Position numbers and translations under genes: made by a program | Source of the DNA: Aureimonas pseudogalii | GTDB taxonomy: Bacteria; Pseudomonadota; Alphaproteobacteria; Rhizobiales; Rhizobiaceae | Direction of reading: 5' to 3' | Length of the DNA: 64,000 nt | Assembly: GCF_014196835.1 (NCBI RefSeq) | Contig: NZ_JACIEK010000001.1 | Location: forward strand, 682,001 to 746,000 | Notes under the pieces: generated by a model | Databases searched by the model: none | Told to the model about the DNA's origin: nothing | Seen by the model: only the letters and a program-made list of their open reading frames with translations | In this document: positions 17,979 through 27,269 of the stretch, one piece after another | How positions within the stretch are numbered: position 1 is the stretch's first letter | How the letters are laid out: the number at the start of each line of letters is the position of its first letter

Positions 17979-19448
17979 TCAGACCGCGATTTCCGGTACG
18001 TAGGCCTTCACCCGGCCCATGTCCTCGGCGAAGGCAGCGCGCTCGCGGGCCTGCGCCTCCGGGTCGGGCAGACGCAGGATGTAGGCGGGGTGGACGGTGA
18101 CGAGGAGCTTCGTCGCGCCGTCCGGCAGGTCGATAAGACGCGAACGCGTGTCGCGGATCGTCACCGTGCGCCCGAGCACGGACGCCGCGGCGGTGGCGCC
18201 GAGCGCCACGATGAGCTTGGGGCGTATGAGCTCGCGCTCCTGCTCCAGCCACCAGCGGCAGACCTTCACCTCGCCCATGTTGGGCTTGGCGTGGATGCGC
18301 CGCTTGCCGCGCGGCTCGAACTTGAAGTGCTTCACGGCATTGGTAACGTAGGCCTGGGAGCGGTCGATGCCGGCCTCGGCCAGCGCCGCGTCGAACACCT
18401 TGCCCGCCGGGCCGACGAAGGGCTCGCCCGCGAGATCCTCCTGGTCGCCCGGCTGCTCGCCGACGAAGATCACCGGCGCGTCCGCCGGACCTTTGCCGAA
18501 GACGGTCTGCGTCGCCGGCTCCCAGAGCGGACAGGCCTTGCAGTGGCGCGCCTGCTCGCGCGCCTCGTCCAGATCGTCGGGGGCCTTGTTGAACCCGTTG
18601 AAAGCGGGGACCGCTGTCTTGGCCATGTCGTTTCGCTCGCTCTGCCGTTCGTGTCGCAAACTCGGCAGGGTCGGCGCGGTTTCGATCATGCGGCGCGAGG
18701 CCGCTTCCGCGCCGCGGATCAAAGGCTCGATGAGCACGGCCTCGGGCAGGTTGTGCCAGTATTTCTTCGGCATCTCCGCCTGCATCGCCTTCACCTTCAG
18801 CCGCGCGGGGTTGAAGATCGAGGCGTAGTAGGTGAGCCAGAGCGCCTCCATGTCGTCGTCGGCGGGCTTCTGCGAGGGGTCGGCGCCGGGAGCGAAGACA
18901 AGGTCCGCCCCGTCCCAGTGCACCGAGCGCTTCGGCGTCAGGATCGACCAGAGCATGCCGGGAAAGCGCCGCATGAAGAAGGGCGCGGTCAGTTCCACCA
19001 CATGGTGGAAGGGCTCGAACCACGCGATGTACTGGCGTTCCCCGTTCACGTCCTCGATCTCGCGGAAGCGCACGAAAGCCTTCATCTTGTGGCTGTCGCG
19101 GCGCACCGCCTTTTCCATCTCCACCGCGTGGGCCGTGTCGGGGTCGGACACGATCTCGAGCAGCTTCTTCTCGCCCTGCAGGCGCCAGAGCAGGCGATAG
19201 GCGAAGGCGAAGCGCTCCGCGTCGGCATGGCAGACGATCTTGCGGGCAAGATCGGGAAAGGCCTTCGGCACCGTGAAGGGCGCGGCGTCGGCGGGGCGGT
19301 CGGGCAGCGGCTCGGCGAAGAGCGTGCCGGCCTCGTCGCCGATCGTGAAGCTCAAGTCCTCGGGCGCGACGCCTAGCGCGAAGGCGGTGCGCGCCGCCTC
19401 GCGCCAGCCCTCGAAGTCGGCGGGGTGGTCGAGACGGGCAACGAACAT
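17979..19448 (-). CDS. DUF4130 - UdgX-type uracil-DNA glycosylase fusion
   Basis: Two domains in 489 aa. Residues 1-260 match the DUF4130/TIGR03915 region that accompanies UdgX proteins. Residues from about 277 (MAKTAVPAFNGFNKA) form a family-4-like uracil-DNA glycosylase with cluster cysteine segment HCKACPLWEPAT, VGEQPGDQEDLAGEPFVGPA, and HPAYILRLPD at the end. The loop KRRIH (residues 382-386) is the UdgX signature. In characterised mycobacterial UdgX the equivalent histidine becomes covalently attached to the abasic site after uracil removal. It probably protects or flags uracil-containing DNA. The radical-SAM partner often found next to it is absent here. Confidence 0.88.
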   Translation of the reverse strand: MFVARLDHPADFEGWREAARTAFALGVAPEDLSFTIGDEAGTLFAEPLPDRPADAAPFTVPKAFPDLARKIVCHADAERFAFAYRLLWRLQGEKKLLEIVSDPDTAHAVEMEKAVRRDSHKMKAFVRFREIEDVNGERQYIAWFEPFHHVVELTAPFFMRRFPGMLWSILTPKRSVHWDGADLVFAPGADPSQKPADDDMEALWLTYYASIFNPARLKVKAMQAEMPKKYWHNLPEAVLIEPLIRGAEAASRRMIETAPTLPSLRHERQSERNDMAKTAVPAFNGFNKAPDDLDEAREQARHCKACPLWEPATQTVFGKGPADAPVIFVGEQPGDQEDLAGEPFVGPAGKVFDAALAEAGIDRSQAYVTNAVKHFKFEPRGKRRIHAKPNMGEVKVCRWWLEQERELIRPKLIVALGATAAASVLGRTVTIRDTRSRLIDLPDGATKLLVTVHPAYILRLPDPEAQARERAAFAEDMGRVKAYVPEIAV

Positions 19449-19492
19449 CGGACGAGAACCTCGGGTACGCGGGAGAACGCCAGCCCGAACGC

Positions 19493-19530
19493 GCGAAGGC
19501 CGGGCTTCCGGTGAGAAGCCCGGCCTTCGC
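19493..19530. terminator. Strong 15-bp hairpin between the UdgX gene and its upstream neighbour
   Basis: GCGAAGGCCGGGCTT pairs perfectly with AAGCCCGGCCTTCGC over an 8-nt loop. It lies 68 bp past the end of the 90-aa acidic-protein gene and 45 bp before the UdgX start. There is no T-run, so it may act as a terminator or as an mRNA end stabiliser. Confidence 0.6.
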
Positions 19531-19598
19531 CGGATGGTTCCGCAGCGCTCGTCAGGCGCGGTGTCGCATCACGGAGCCTCCCGTCGGCGGAGGGCGCC

Positions 19599-19871
19599 TT
19601 AGTTGGCGGACGGCTTGGCGTCGGCGGAGCCCTCTTCGCCGTCGTCCTCGTCCTCGTCTTCCTCGCCGAACGGGTAGGACTCGATCATCTGCTCGACGTC
19701 CTCGTAGATCTCGTCGAGGAACTCCATCGCGCCTTCGGCGTCATCGGTGCCTTGCGTCACGAGCATCGCCATCTGGATCTTCAGGATGCTCGCGACGTCT
19801 TCGAGATCCATGCCCTGGAAGAGCGTGGCGATCTTTTCGGAAATGTCGTCGGTCTGCGCTTCGGTCAGCAT
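19599..19871 (-). CDS. Small acidic protein of unknown function
   Basis: A 90-residue cytoplasmic protein starting MLTEAQTDDISEKIATLFQG, with predicted helices over residues 5-62 and a very acidic tail (EEDEDEDDGEEG). Met/Leu-rich helix ILKIQMAMLVTQG is near the middle. The ATG at 19871 follows GGAG at good spacing, and a strong hairpin follows the stop, so the gene looks real and monocistronic. I do not recognise the family. The shape suggests a small partner or adaptor protein. Confidence 0.65.
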   Translation of the reverse strand: MLTEAQTDDISEKIATLFQGMDLEDVASILKIQMAMLVTQGTDDAEGAMEFLDEIYEDVEQMIESYPFGEEDEDEDDGEEGSADAKPSAN

Positions 19872-20070
19872 GTCGGGTCTCCGGTAGGGATGTCACAGAA
19901 AGGCGGCCGGTCGCCCGATGTTCCGGCGGGATGCGTCGCCGGGTTCCCGCCGCCGTCGGGACGACGGGAATCGAGTCCGGCGCGGCCGGTTCTAGCAGAA
20001 ACGCCGGCGAGGGCACCCTCCCCGTCGCGAACGAGCCGCACTCTTTCCGGGCGTTCGGCAAGGCAGGGCC

Positions 20071-20937
20071 TCAGGCGACGGCGCGGGGCGTCTCGCGCCG
20101 GCAGGGTCGCACGAGATGGTCGATGAAGTTGTGGATCTCGGTCATTCGCCGCCGCGGCTGCGTGATCTCCTCGTCGAGCCCGAGCTGCCAGGCAAGGTCG
20201 CGCCGGTCCGGCGCGTCGCCAAGCGCAGCCAGCCGGGCGGCGAAGCGTTCGAGATCGCCTTCGTCCTGTGCCAGTCCTTCCTCGAGGAGATCGTCCTTCT
20301 CGCGCAGGAGCGCGGCAGCGATCTCGCCGAGCGTCAGCTCGGGATGGTACTGGACGCCCCAGAAGACGCCGCCCTCGAAGCGGATCTCGGCGGCCTGCAC
20401 CGGCGTCGTGCGTGTGCTGGCGAGGACGAGGCTTCCCGGCGGCAGTTCGGCGATCTCCTGCGAATGCATAGCCGGCGCGTCCCAGGCGATCGGGCGGCCC
20501 GCGAGAAGCGGGTGGTTCCGGCCCGCCTCGGTCGCCACGATCCCGCGGGCGAAGCCCGCCTCCAGGCGCGGCTCGCGCGTTCGCGCCCGCCCGCCGGCGG
20601 CAACGGTGGCGATCTGCAACCCCGCGCAGGAGCCGAAGGACGGCACGCCCGAACGATACACGCCCCGCATGAAGGCGGCGGCCGAGCGCGTCACGGCGCT
20701 GTCCTGCGTCATGTCGATGGGCGAGCCTGCGAAGACAACCGCGTCGTAGCCGCGGAACGTCTCGGCGGACGGCACGGGCGTGCCGTCGACGCAGGAGACG
20801 AGGTCGCAGACGCATCCCGGCTCGATGTCGGCCAGCGTCTGCGCGTAGGTTTCGTCGGACGCGGCGCCGACGGCTTGCCGGCGCTCCGCCCGCTGGTCGG
20901 GCGTTTCGCTGGCGACGACGAGAAAGCGCAAGGGCAA
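20071..20937 (-). CDS. Class I glutamine amidotransferase-like protein
   Basis: Stand-alone GATase1 domain resembling the GMP-synthase-type glutaminase. The catalytic triad is visible: Cys in PSFGSCAGLQIA near residue 101, and His/Glu in GVQYHPELT near 197-199. Such proteins hydrolyse glutamine or gamma-glutamyl compounds (for example gamma-glutamyl polyamines). The start is uncertain: TTG at 20937 (MPLRFLVVASETPDQR) or TTG at 20931, neither with a clear ribosome site. About 288 aa, with a C-terminal helical extension of roughly 60 residues beyond the usual domain. No partner synthetase is adjacent. Confidence 0.82.
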   Translation of the reverse strand: MPLRFLVVASETPDQRAERRQAVGAASDETYAQTLADIEPGCVCDLVSCVDGTPVPSAETFRGYDAVVFAGSPIDMTQDSAVTRSAAAFMRGVYRSGVPSFGSCAGLQIATVAAGGRARTREPRLEAGFARGIVATEAGRNHPLLAGRPIAWDAPAMHSQEIAELPPGSLVLASTRTTPVQAAEIRFEGGVFWGVQYHPELTLGEIAAALLREKDDLLEEGLAQDEGDLERFAARLAALGDAPDRRDLAWQLGLDEEITQPRRRMTEIHNFIDHLVRPCRRETPRAVA

Positions 20938-21033
20938 GTCGGAATCCGATCGAAGGAGGAGATGACGCAGGTAGGCGACGAATGTGCCGAGCCCATGCGC
21001 CGTCTCGTCACATCGCCGTGCAGCCCGCGTTTC

Positions 21034-21300
21034 TCAGCGCCGGATCTCGCGGCCACGCACGGCGCGCACGATGGCGATCAGGATGCAGGCGCCGACGAAA
21101 CCCGCGACGAGATAGCCGATCCAGCCGCCGAACGAGACGCCGACGATGCCGAAGAGGAAGCTGGCGATCGCCGCGCCGACGATGCCGAGCACGATGTTGA
21201 GAAACACGCCGGTCTCGCGCCCCATGAAGCGGTTGGCCAGCCAGCCGGCGAGGCCGCCGATGATGATGGCCGCAATCCAGCCGACGCCTGCATCGTTCAT
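21034..21300 (-). CDS. GlsB/YeaQ/YmgE-family small membrane protein
   Basis: An 88-residue protein with three hydrophobic, glycine-rich helices: GWIAAIIIGGLAGWLANRFMG, then a second helix from VFLNIVLGIVGAAIASFLFG, and a third from GWIGYLVAGFVGACILI. It is the transglycosylase-associated/GlsB family, usually linked to general stress response at the inner membrane. ATG at 21300 with AACGAGATC upstream. Separate from regA (132-bp gap), so probably transcribed on its own. Confidence 0.85.
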   Translation of the reverse strand: MNDAGVGWIAAIIIGGLAGWLANRFMGRETGVFLNIVLGIVGAAIASFLFGIVGVSFGGWIGYLVAGFVGACILIAIVRAVRGREIRR

Positions 21301-21432
21301 GATCTCGTTCCCTTGCGGCCCGGCTCTCCAGCACGGGCATCCTTCACTTGCGGCCAGAATGAGCGGGCGCCCCGAGGGTTCCCACCCCGGGCGGCCGACG
21401 TGATGGTTCGGGCACGCAGGACCGCGCCGGCG

Positions 21433-21969
21433 CTACTTGACCTGCCGCTTCTCGAGCTTGCGGGCCAGCGTGCGCCGGTGCATGCCGAGGCGGCGCGCGG
21501 CCTCGGAGATGTTGAACTCGGTCTCGGCGAGCACCTCGTGGATGTGCTCCCATTCCAGCGTCTTGATCGAGGTCGGGCGCTCCGTCAGCGGCACCCGCAC
21601 ATCGCCCGCCGCCTTCGAGAAGGCGGCCTCGATGTCGTCGGTGTTGGAGGGCTTGGCGAGATAGTGGCAGGCGCCGAGCTTGATCGCCTCCACGGCCGTC
21701 GCGATGCTGGCGAACCCCGTGAGCACCACCACCAGCGTCGCGGGATCGTGGGCATGGAGCGCCTTGACGCAGGCGAGCCCCGACGCGGTGCCGAGCTTCA
21801 GGTCCACCACCGCGTAGCCCGGCGTGCTCTGGGCGAGCAGCGCGTCCAGCGCGTCCGGCGTCGCCGCCACCTCGACGCGGTATCCCCGGCGCTCGAAGGA
21901 TCGCTTCAGCGAGGCCGCGAAGACCGCGTCGTCGTCGACCACCACCAGATGACGCTCAGGCTCGCTCAT
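21433..21969 (-). CDS. regA: Redox response regulator RegA/ActR/PrrA type
   Basis: DNA-binding response regulator of the RegB-RegA redox system, which controls oxidases, carbon and nitrogen metabolism. It is 178 aa. The acidic pocket VVVDDDAVF opens the receiver, with the phosphorylated Asp in YAVVDLKLG near residue 54. The C-terminal Fis-type helix-turn-helix NISEAARRLGMHRRTLARKL is almost invariant in RegA/ActR/PrrA. ATG at 21969 lies inside the end of regB (14-bp overlap), so the two are translationally coupled. It is the last gene of the cyo-surf1-regBA unit. Confidence 0.93.
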   Translation of the reverse strand: MSEPERHLVVVDDDAVFAASLKRSFERRGYRVEVAATPDALDALLAQSTPGYAVVDLKLGTASGLACVKALHAHDPATLVVVLTGFASIATAVEAIKLGACHYLAKPSNTDDIEAAFSKAAGDVRVPLTERPTSIKTLEWEHIHEVLAETEFNISEAARRLGMHRRTLARKLEKRQVK

Positions 21970-23368
21970 CGTCGTCCTCCCCGTCTTCGTCCTCGACGTC
22001 TTCGTCCTCGATCGCCAGCGTCGCCAGCGGCAGGCGAAGCTCGACCTCGGCGCCGCCGCTCTCGCGGTTGCGCACGCTGACATGCCCGCCGAGCTTGCGC
22101 ACCACGTTGAACACCAGAAACAGCCCGAGCCCCCCGGCGCGGCGATCCTTGGTGGACTGATAGGGTCGCCCGATCTGCGCCAGGATCTCGGGCGGAAAGC
22201 CCGGCCCCTCGTCGACGACGCGCAGCACCAGCGTCTCGCCGTCGCGGTGGGCCGTGAAGCACAGCCAGCCGGGCGAGGCCTCGACGGCGTTGTCGAGGAC
22301 GTTGAAGACGCCTTGCCGCAGGGTGGATTCGGCGACGATCGCCCAATCCTCGTCCACTTCGTTGGCGTAGACGAAATTGACGCCGGGGCGCGTCGCCCGC
22401 CAGTCGGCGGCGAGCCCGTCGAGAAAGCGGAAGAGCGTGGTGGCCCCCGCCGACTCGCCCCGCGCCTCGCCGGCCGCCAGCAGCACGCCGGTGACGATCG
22501 ACTTGCAGCGCGCCACCTCGGCCCGCATCGCGTCGATCTCGCCCGACAGCTCGGGATCGGCGGTGAGCGCGGGCATGCGCCGCCAGTCGCCGAGGATGAT
22601 GGAGAGCGTCGAGAGCGGCGTGCCGAGTTCGTGCGCGGCGCCGGATGCCAGGAGACCCATGCGCACGATATGGTCCTCCTCGGCCGCCGTCTGGCGAAGA
22701 TGCGCGAAGCGCGCGTCGCGCTCGCGCGCGTTGCGGTTGATCCGCGTCACGAAGACGACGAGCAGCACCGAGTTGATGACGAAGCAGACGAGGAGGCCCA
22801 TCGTCTGCGGGGCGAGGACGCCGGTTCCGGCAACGTCGAGCAGGTCGAGCGGACGATGGAAGCGCGTCAGCCCGGCAAAGCTGACGATCGCGAGGCCAAC
22901 GAGGCAGCCGATCGACCAGGCTTCGAGCAGCACGGCACCGAGCGTCACCTGCAGCAGGAACAGCGCCGTGAACGGGTTCTGCGCGCCGCCGCTGAGATAG
23001 AGCTGCACGGTGAGCGCGGCGACGTCGAAGACGAGCGCGGTGAAGAGTTCGCCGTTGGTGACGTGCGTCCGGCTGTAGAGGCGCAGCAGCGAGACGAGAT
23101 TGAGCGTCACCAGCGCCGCGATGACGAGACCCATCGGCAGCAAGGGCAGCGACGCGCCGAAGCCGTAGGCGACGACCAGGATGCTGACGATCTGGCCGGC
23201 CACCGCGAACCATCGCAGCTGGATGAGAAGGACGAGGTTCTTGCGCCCCGCCAGATCCTCGTCGCGCGTCAGCGCCCTCGCCGCGCCCCGCCCGCCGCGA
23301 GGGCGCAGGTGCTCGAGCAGCCGGGCGAGCGGCGCCGTGGCGACAGCGTCAGGTTCGGGGGCGCTCAC
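21956..23368 (-). CDS. regB: Redox-sensing histidine kinase RegB/ActS/PrrB type
   Basis: Membrane sensor kinase of the RegBA pair, 470 aa with about six membrane helices. The quinone-sensing loop motif GGAQNPF lies near residues 125-132. The H-box AAHELGTPLSTLS is near 240-252. A cysteine in AEVARCKSIV about 42 residues later aligns with the redox-active cysteine of RegB. The ATPase domain shows NVLDNAVEASPG and DRRAGGLGLFLVFNVV. The C-terminus is very acidic (EDEDVEDEDGEDDDER). Its start overlaps the surf1 stop by 4 bp, placing it in the quinol oxidase operon. Confidence 0.93.
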   Translation of the reverse strand: MSAPEPDAVATAPLARLLEHLRPRGGRGAARALTRDEDLAGRKNLVLLIQLRWFAVAGQIVSILVVAYGFGASLPLLPMGLVIAALVTLNLVSLLRLYSRTHVTNGELFTALVFDVAALTVQLYLSGGAQNPFTALFLLQVTLGAVLLEAWSIGCLVGLAIVSFAGLTRFHRPLDLLDVAGTGVLAPQTMGLLVCFVINSVLLVVFVTRINRNARERDARFAHLRQTAAEEDHIVRMGLLASGAAHELGTPLSTLSIILGDWRRMPALTADPELSGEIDAMRAEVARCKSIVTGVLLAAGEARGESAGATTLFRFLDGLAADWRATRPGVNFVYANEVDEDWAIVAESTLRQGVFNVLDNAVEASPGWLCFTAHRDGETLVLRVVDEGPGFPPEILAQIGRPYQSTKDRRAGGLGLFLVFNVVRKLGGHVSVRNRESGGAEVELRLPLATLAIEDEDVEDEDGEDDDERA

Positions 23369-24177
23369 GGCACGCGCTCCGCAGGCGAGCCGGCATCGCC
23401 GCGCTCTCGCCGCCGGGCATCGCGCCGGAGCCAGAGGCCGGCGCCGGCGAGCATCGCCGCCAGCGTGTACCAGGTGAGGGCGTAGACGAGATGATGGTTG
23501 CGGAAGGCGACGACCGTGAGCCCGCCGACCGGCGCATCCGGACCCGCGCCGGGAACGCCGGCCGCGTCCGCATCGACGAAGTAGGGCGCGACCTCTTCCA
23601 AACCCTGCGCCCGCGCGATGGCGGCGACGTCTCGTGAATACCAGCGGTTGCCGGCAGGATCGTTGCCGCGCAGGAAGCCGCCGCCGGGCTCGCTCAGGCG
23701 AAGAAGCCCGATCACCGTCACCGGACCGGCCGGCGGCTCGACGCCAAGCGCGCGCCCGCTCAACGGATCGCGGCGTTCCGTCGGCACGAAGCCGCGGTTG
23801 ACGAGAAGGGTCGTGCCGTCGCCCGCGCGCAGCGGCGTCAGCACCCAGAAGCCGGCGCCCCGCTCGGTCAGCGCCTGCGTCAGCACCTGGTGCTCGGGGA
23901 GGAAGGTGCCCTCCAGGCGCACCCGCCGGTACTCGTCGGCGGCGGCGTTCATCCTCGGCCAGTCGGCCGGCCCGGGGGACGGCACGGGGGGGGCCGCGAG
24001 ACGCGACTCGACGCGGGCGACGAGGTCGGTCTTCCAGGCGATGCGCTGCACCTGCCAGGTGCCGAGCACCAGCAGCAGCACGAAGACGAGCGCGCCTGCC
24101 GCGGCGAGGGCCAGCCGCCCCTTGCGCGGGCGGCGCGGCGCGGCAGACCGCTCCGCCCGCCAGCGGAGCTGTGTCAC
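23365..24177 (-). CDS. SURF1-family oxidase assembly protein
   Basis: Inner-membrane factor helping insert heme into terminal oxidase subunit I. It is 270 aa with two membrane helices, one near residues 22-42 followed by the signature GTWQVQRIAWK, and one near the C-terminus in HHLVYALTWYTLAAML. The central segment carries LLVNRGFVPTERRDP. It overlaps cyoD upstream and regB downstream by 4 bp each, so it is tied to assembly of the Cyo oxidase made by the same transcript. Confidence 0.92.
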   Translation of the reverse strand: MTQLRWRAERSAAPRRPRKGRLALAAAGALVFVLLLVLGTWQVQRIAWKTDLVARVESRLAAPPVPSPGPADWPRMNAAADEYRRVRLEGTFLPEHQVLTQALTERGAGFWVLTPLRAGDGTTLLVNRGFVPTERRDPLSGRALGVEPPAGPVTVIGLLRLSEPGGGFLRGNDPAGNRWYSRDVAAIARAQGLEEVAPYFVDADAAGVPGAGPDAPVGGLTVVAFRNHHLVYALTWYTLAAMLAGAGLWLRRDARRRERGDAGSPAERVP

Positions 24178-24590
24178 GGCATCTGGCTCATGTCGTGCGT
24201 CATGATGCCGGGCTGCATGCCGGGCATCATGTTCGTGTTGAGGTGGTACATGACCCAGAGCGAGCCCGAGATCGTGATGATCACCAGCACGAGCGTGAAG
24301 ATCAGGGCCAGCATGTTCCAGCCCCCTTCCGACTTCGTGTTCATGTGCAGGAAGTAGACCATGTGGACCACGATCTGCACCACGGCGAAGCCCATCACCA
24401 GGAAGGCGGTGATGCGCGGGTTCGAGAAGACCTCGCCCATCACCAGCGCGAACGGAATGGCGGTGAGGATCGCGGCCAGCACGAAGCCGGTGACGTAGTC
24501 CTTACGCGTGCCGTGCCCGACCTGGTGCTCGTCGGCGAGCACGTGGACCTGAGCCTCGCCGCTCTCGGTGGTGGCGGTCTCGGCGCTCAT
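24174..24590 (-). CDS. cyoD: Cytochrome bo quinol oxidase subunit IV
   Basis: Small structural subunit of the heme-copper quinol oxidase. It is 138 aa with three membrane helices and the family motif [18 protein letters not shown]. The ATG at 24590 overlaps the cyoC stop. The protein is longer than E. coli CyoD: after the usual NMM end it continues with a methionine-rich tail [16 protein letters not shown], echoing the tail on CyoA. A long N-terminal extension before the first helix includes [16 protein letters not shown]. Confidence 0.93.
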   Translation of the reverse strand: MSAETATTESGEAQVHVLADEHQVGHGTRKDYVTGFVLAAILTAIPFALVMGEVFSNPRITAFLVMGFAVVQIVVHMVYFLHMNTKSEGGWNMLALIFTLVLVIITISGSLWVMYHLNTNMMPGMQPGIMTHDMSQMP

Positions 24591-25222
24591 TGCAGCACCC
24601 CCAGAAGGTAGACGAAGGAAAAGACGCCGATCCAGATGACGTCGAGGAAGTGCCAGAACAGCGACAGGCACATCAGCCGGCGCCGGTTCTCGGGGTGCAG
24701 CCCGCGCTGCGCCACTTGCAGCATCAGCACCACCAGCCAGACGATGCCGAAGGTGACGTGCAGGCCGTGGGTTCCCACCAGCGTGAAGAAGGCCGACAGG
24801 AAGGCCGAGCGCTGCGGCCCCGCCCCCTCGTGGATGAGATGGGCGAACTCGTAGAGTTCGAGCCCGAGGAAGGCGAGGCCGAAGAGGCCGGTGACCGCAA
24901 GCCAGCCGAGCGTCCCCGCATTGTTCTCCTTCTCCATCGCCAGCATGGCGAAGCCGTAGGTGATGGAGGAGAAGAGCAGCATCGCGGTGTTGATCGCCAC
25001 GAGCGGCAGGTCGAAGAGGTCCGCCGGCGTCGGGCCGGCGGCGTAGGAGCGCCCGTAGACGCCGTAGCAGGCGAAGAGGACCGCGAAGATGAGACAGTCG
25101 CTCATCAGGTAGATCCAGAAGCCGAGGAGCGTGCCGCCCTCGGCGTGGCCGTCCTCCTCGGCGACGTAGAACTTAAGATCCTCGGCTTGGGTGGCGGCGA
25201 CGGTGCTGGTTGCGTTGGCCAT
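24587..25222 (-). CDS. cyoC: Cytochrome bo quinol oxidase subunit III
   Basis: Subunit III of the heme-copper quinol oxidase, 211 aa with five membrane helices. Recognised by [20 protein letters not shown] at the start of helix [17 protein letters not shown] and [18 protein letters not shown] at the end. It starts 3 bp after the cyoB stop and overlaps cyoD, so it sits inside the tightly packed cyoABCD-surf1-regBA unit. Confidence 0.95.
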   Translation of the reverse strand: MANATSTVAATQAEDLKFYVAEEDGHAEGGTLLGFWIYLMSDCLIFAVLFACYGVYGRSYAAGPTPADLFDLPLVAINTAMLLFSSITYGFAMLAMEKENNAGTLGWLAVTGLFGLAFLGLELYEFAHLIHEGAGPQRSAFLSAFFTLVGTHGLHVTFGIVWLVVLMLQVAQRGLHPENRRRLMCLSLFWHFLDVIWIGVFSFVYLLGVLQ

Positions 25223-25225
25223 TGG

Positions 25226-27229
25226 TCAGGCGCTCGCCATCAGGGCGCGGGTGCGCCGGTTCTCTTCCTGCACGACGTCCTCGACCGGAATGTGGAAGTC
25301 GCGGTCGTAGTTGAAGCTGTGCACGATGGCGACGCCGACGATCGCGGCGAAGGAGAGCGCCGCCAGCCACCAGACGTACCAGATCATGGCGAAGCCGAAG
25401 GCGACGCTGAGGACGGCGAGCACGAGGCCGGCCGCGGTGTTCTTGGGCATGTGGATGGCCTTGAACCCCTCGACGGGCCGCTTGTAGCCGCGACGCTTCA
25501 TGTCGGAGAAGGCGTCGTGATCGTGGATCATCGGCGTGAACGCGAAGTTGTAGGCCGGCGGCGGCGAGGCCGTGGACCATTCGAGGGTGCGCCCATCCCA
25601 GGGATCGCCGGTGGTGTCGGCCAGCTGGTCGCGCCGCACGAAGGCCATCACGATCGACAGGATGAACGAGGCGATGCCGCAGAGCACGAGGAAGGCGCCG
25701 ACGGCCGCGATCACGAACCAGATCTGCAGCGAGGGATCGTCGAAATGCTGCATGCGGCGCGTCACGCCCATCAGGCCGAGCACGTAGAGCGGCATGAAGG
25801 CGAGCCAGAAGCCGGTGAGCCAGAACCAGAAGCTCATCTTGCCCCAGAACGGGTCGAGCTTGAAGCCGAAGGCCTTCGGGAACCAGTAGACCGTGCCCGC
25901 GAACATGCCGAACAGGACGCCGCCGATGATGACGTTGTGGAAGTGGGCGACGAGGAAGAGCGAGTTGTGCAGCACGAAGTCGGCCGGGGGCACCGCGAGA
26001 AGCACGCCCGTCATGCCGCCGATGGTGAAGGTGACCATGAAGCCGACCGTCCAGAGCATCGGCACCTCGAAGCGGATGCGGCCCCGATACATGGTGAACA
26101 GCCAGTTGAAGATCTTCGCGCCCGTCGGGATCGAGATGATCATCGTGGTGATGCCGAAGAACGAGTTGACGCTGGCGCCCGACCCCATCGTGAAGAAGTG
26201 GTGCAGCCAGACGAGGTAGGAGAGGATGGTGATGACGACGGTGGCGTAGACCATCGAGGCGTAGCCGAAGAGGCGCTTGCCCGAGAAGGTGGACACCACC
26301 TCCGAGAACACGCCGAAGGCCGGCAGGATGAGGATGTAGACCTCGGGGTGGCCCCAGATCCAGATGAGGTTCACGTACATCATCGGATTGCCGCCGAGAT
26401 CGTTCGTGAAGAAGTTGGTGCCCACGTACCGGTCGAGCGTCAGCAGCGCCATCACGGCCGTCAGCACCGGGAAGGCCGCGACGATCAGGACGTTGGTGCA
26501 GAGCGAGGTCCAGGTGAACACCGGCATCTTCATCATCGACATGCCCGGCGCGCGCATCTTGACGATGGTCACGATGAGATTGACGCCCGACAGCAGCGTG
26601 CCGACGCCGGCGATCTGCAGCGCCCAGATGTAGTAGTCGACGCCCACCCCCGGCGAGTAGGCCGCGCCCGAGAGCGGGGGATAGGCCAGCCAGCCGGTGC
26701 GCGCGAACTCGCCGACGAAGAGCGACATCATCACGGTGACGGCGCCGGCTGCCGTCATCCAGAACGAGAAGTTGTTGAGGAACGGAAACGCGACGTCGCG
26801 CGCGCCGATCTGCAGCGGCACCACGAAGTTCATCAGGCCGGTGACGAAGGGCATCGCCACGAAGAAGATCATGATCACGCCGTGCGCGGTGAAGATCTGA
26901 TCGTAATGGTGCGGCGGCAGGAAGCCTTCGGTCTGACCGAAGGCCATCGCCTGCTGGGCGCGCATCATCAGCGCGTCGGCGAAGCCGCGCATCAGCATGA
27001 TCAGCGCCAGCACGATGTACATGATGCCGATCTTCTTGTGATCGACGCTGGTGAACCAGTCGCGCCAGAGGACGCCCCAGAAGCGGAAATAGGTGATGGC
27101 GCCGAGCAGCGCGGCGCCGCCGAGCGCCACCACCGCGAAGGTGACGAGCAGGATCGGGTCGTGCAGCGGGATGGCGTCGAGCGTCAGGCGCCCGAAGATC
27201 AGCTGCTGGAGATCCGTATTGGCAAACAT
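25226..27229 (-). CDS. cyoB: Cytochrome bo quinol oxidase subunit I
   Basis: Catalytic subunit of the proton-pumping ubiquinol oxidase, 667 aa (E. coli CyoB is similar in length). It has about 15 membrane helices. The CuB/heme o site is visible in [16 protein letters not shown] (cross-linked His-Tyr) and [13 protein letters not shown], and the two later heme histidines in [13 protein letters not shown]. Residues of the K-pathway lie in the segment between them. It sits 40 bp after cyoA and 3 bp before cyoC. It oxidises ubiquinol and reduces O2 in the inner membrane. Confidence 0.96.
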   Translation of the reverse strand: MFANTDLQQLIFGRLTLDAIPLHDPILLVTFAVVALGGAALLGAITYFRFWGVLWRDWFTSVDHKKIGIMYIVLALIMLMRGFADALMMRAQQAMAFGQTEGFLPPHHYDQIFTAHGVIMIFFVAMPFVTGLMNFVVPLQIGARDVAFPFLNNFSFWMTAAGAVTVMMSLFVGEFARTGWLAYPPLSGAAYSPGVGVDYYIWALQIAGVGTLLSGVNLIVTIVKMRAPGMSMMKMPVFTWTSLCTNVLIVAAFPVLTAVMALLTLDRYVGTNFFTNDLGGNPMMYVNLIWIWGHPEVYILILPAFGVFSEVVSTFSGKRLFGYASMVYATVVITILSYLVWLHHFFTMGSGASVNSFFGITTMIISIPTGAKIFNWLFTMYRGRIRFEVPMLWTVGFMVTFTIGGMTGVLLAVPPADFVLHNSLFLVAHFHNVIIGGVLFGMFAGTVYWFPKAFGFKLDPFWGKMSFWFWLTGFWLAFMPLYVLGLMGVTRRMQHFDDPSLQIWFVIAAVGAFLVLCGIASFILSIVMAFVRRDQLADTTGDPWDGRTLEWSTASPPPAYNFAFTPMIHDHDAFSDMKRRGYKRPVEGFKAIHMPKNTAAGLVLAVLSVAFGFAMIWYVWWLAALSFAAIVGVAIVHSFNYDRDFHIPVEDVVQEENRRTRALMASA

Positions 27230-27269
27230 GGGAAACCCGTTCGTTCGCGTCTGGCCGTTTCGGGCGGAC

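Noticed and set aside
20116-22080. 654-codon plus-strand frame with a good ribosome site near 20950
   Set aside because: It runs antisense to the glutaminase-like, GlsB-like and RegA genes, and its composition (Arg/Asp/Ala) is that of a GC-rich shadow.
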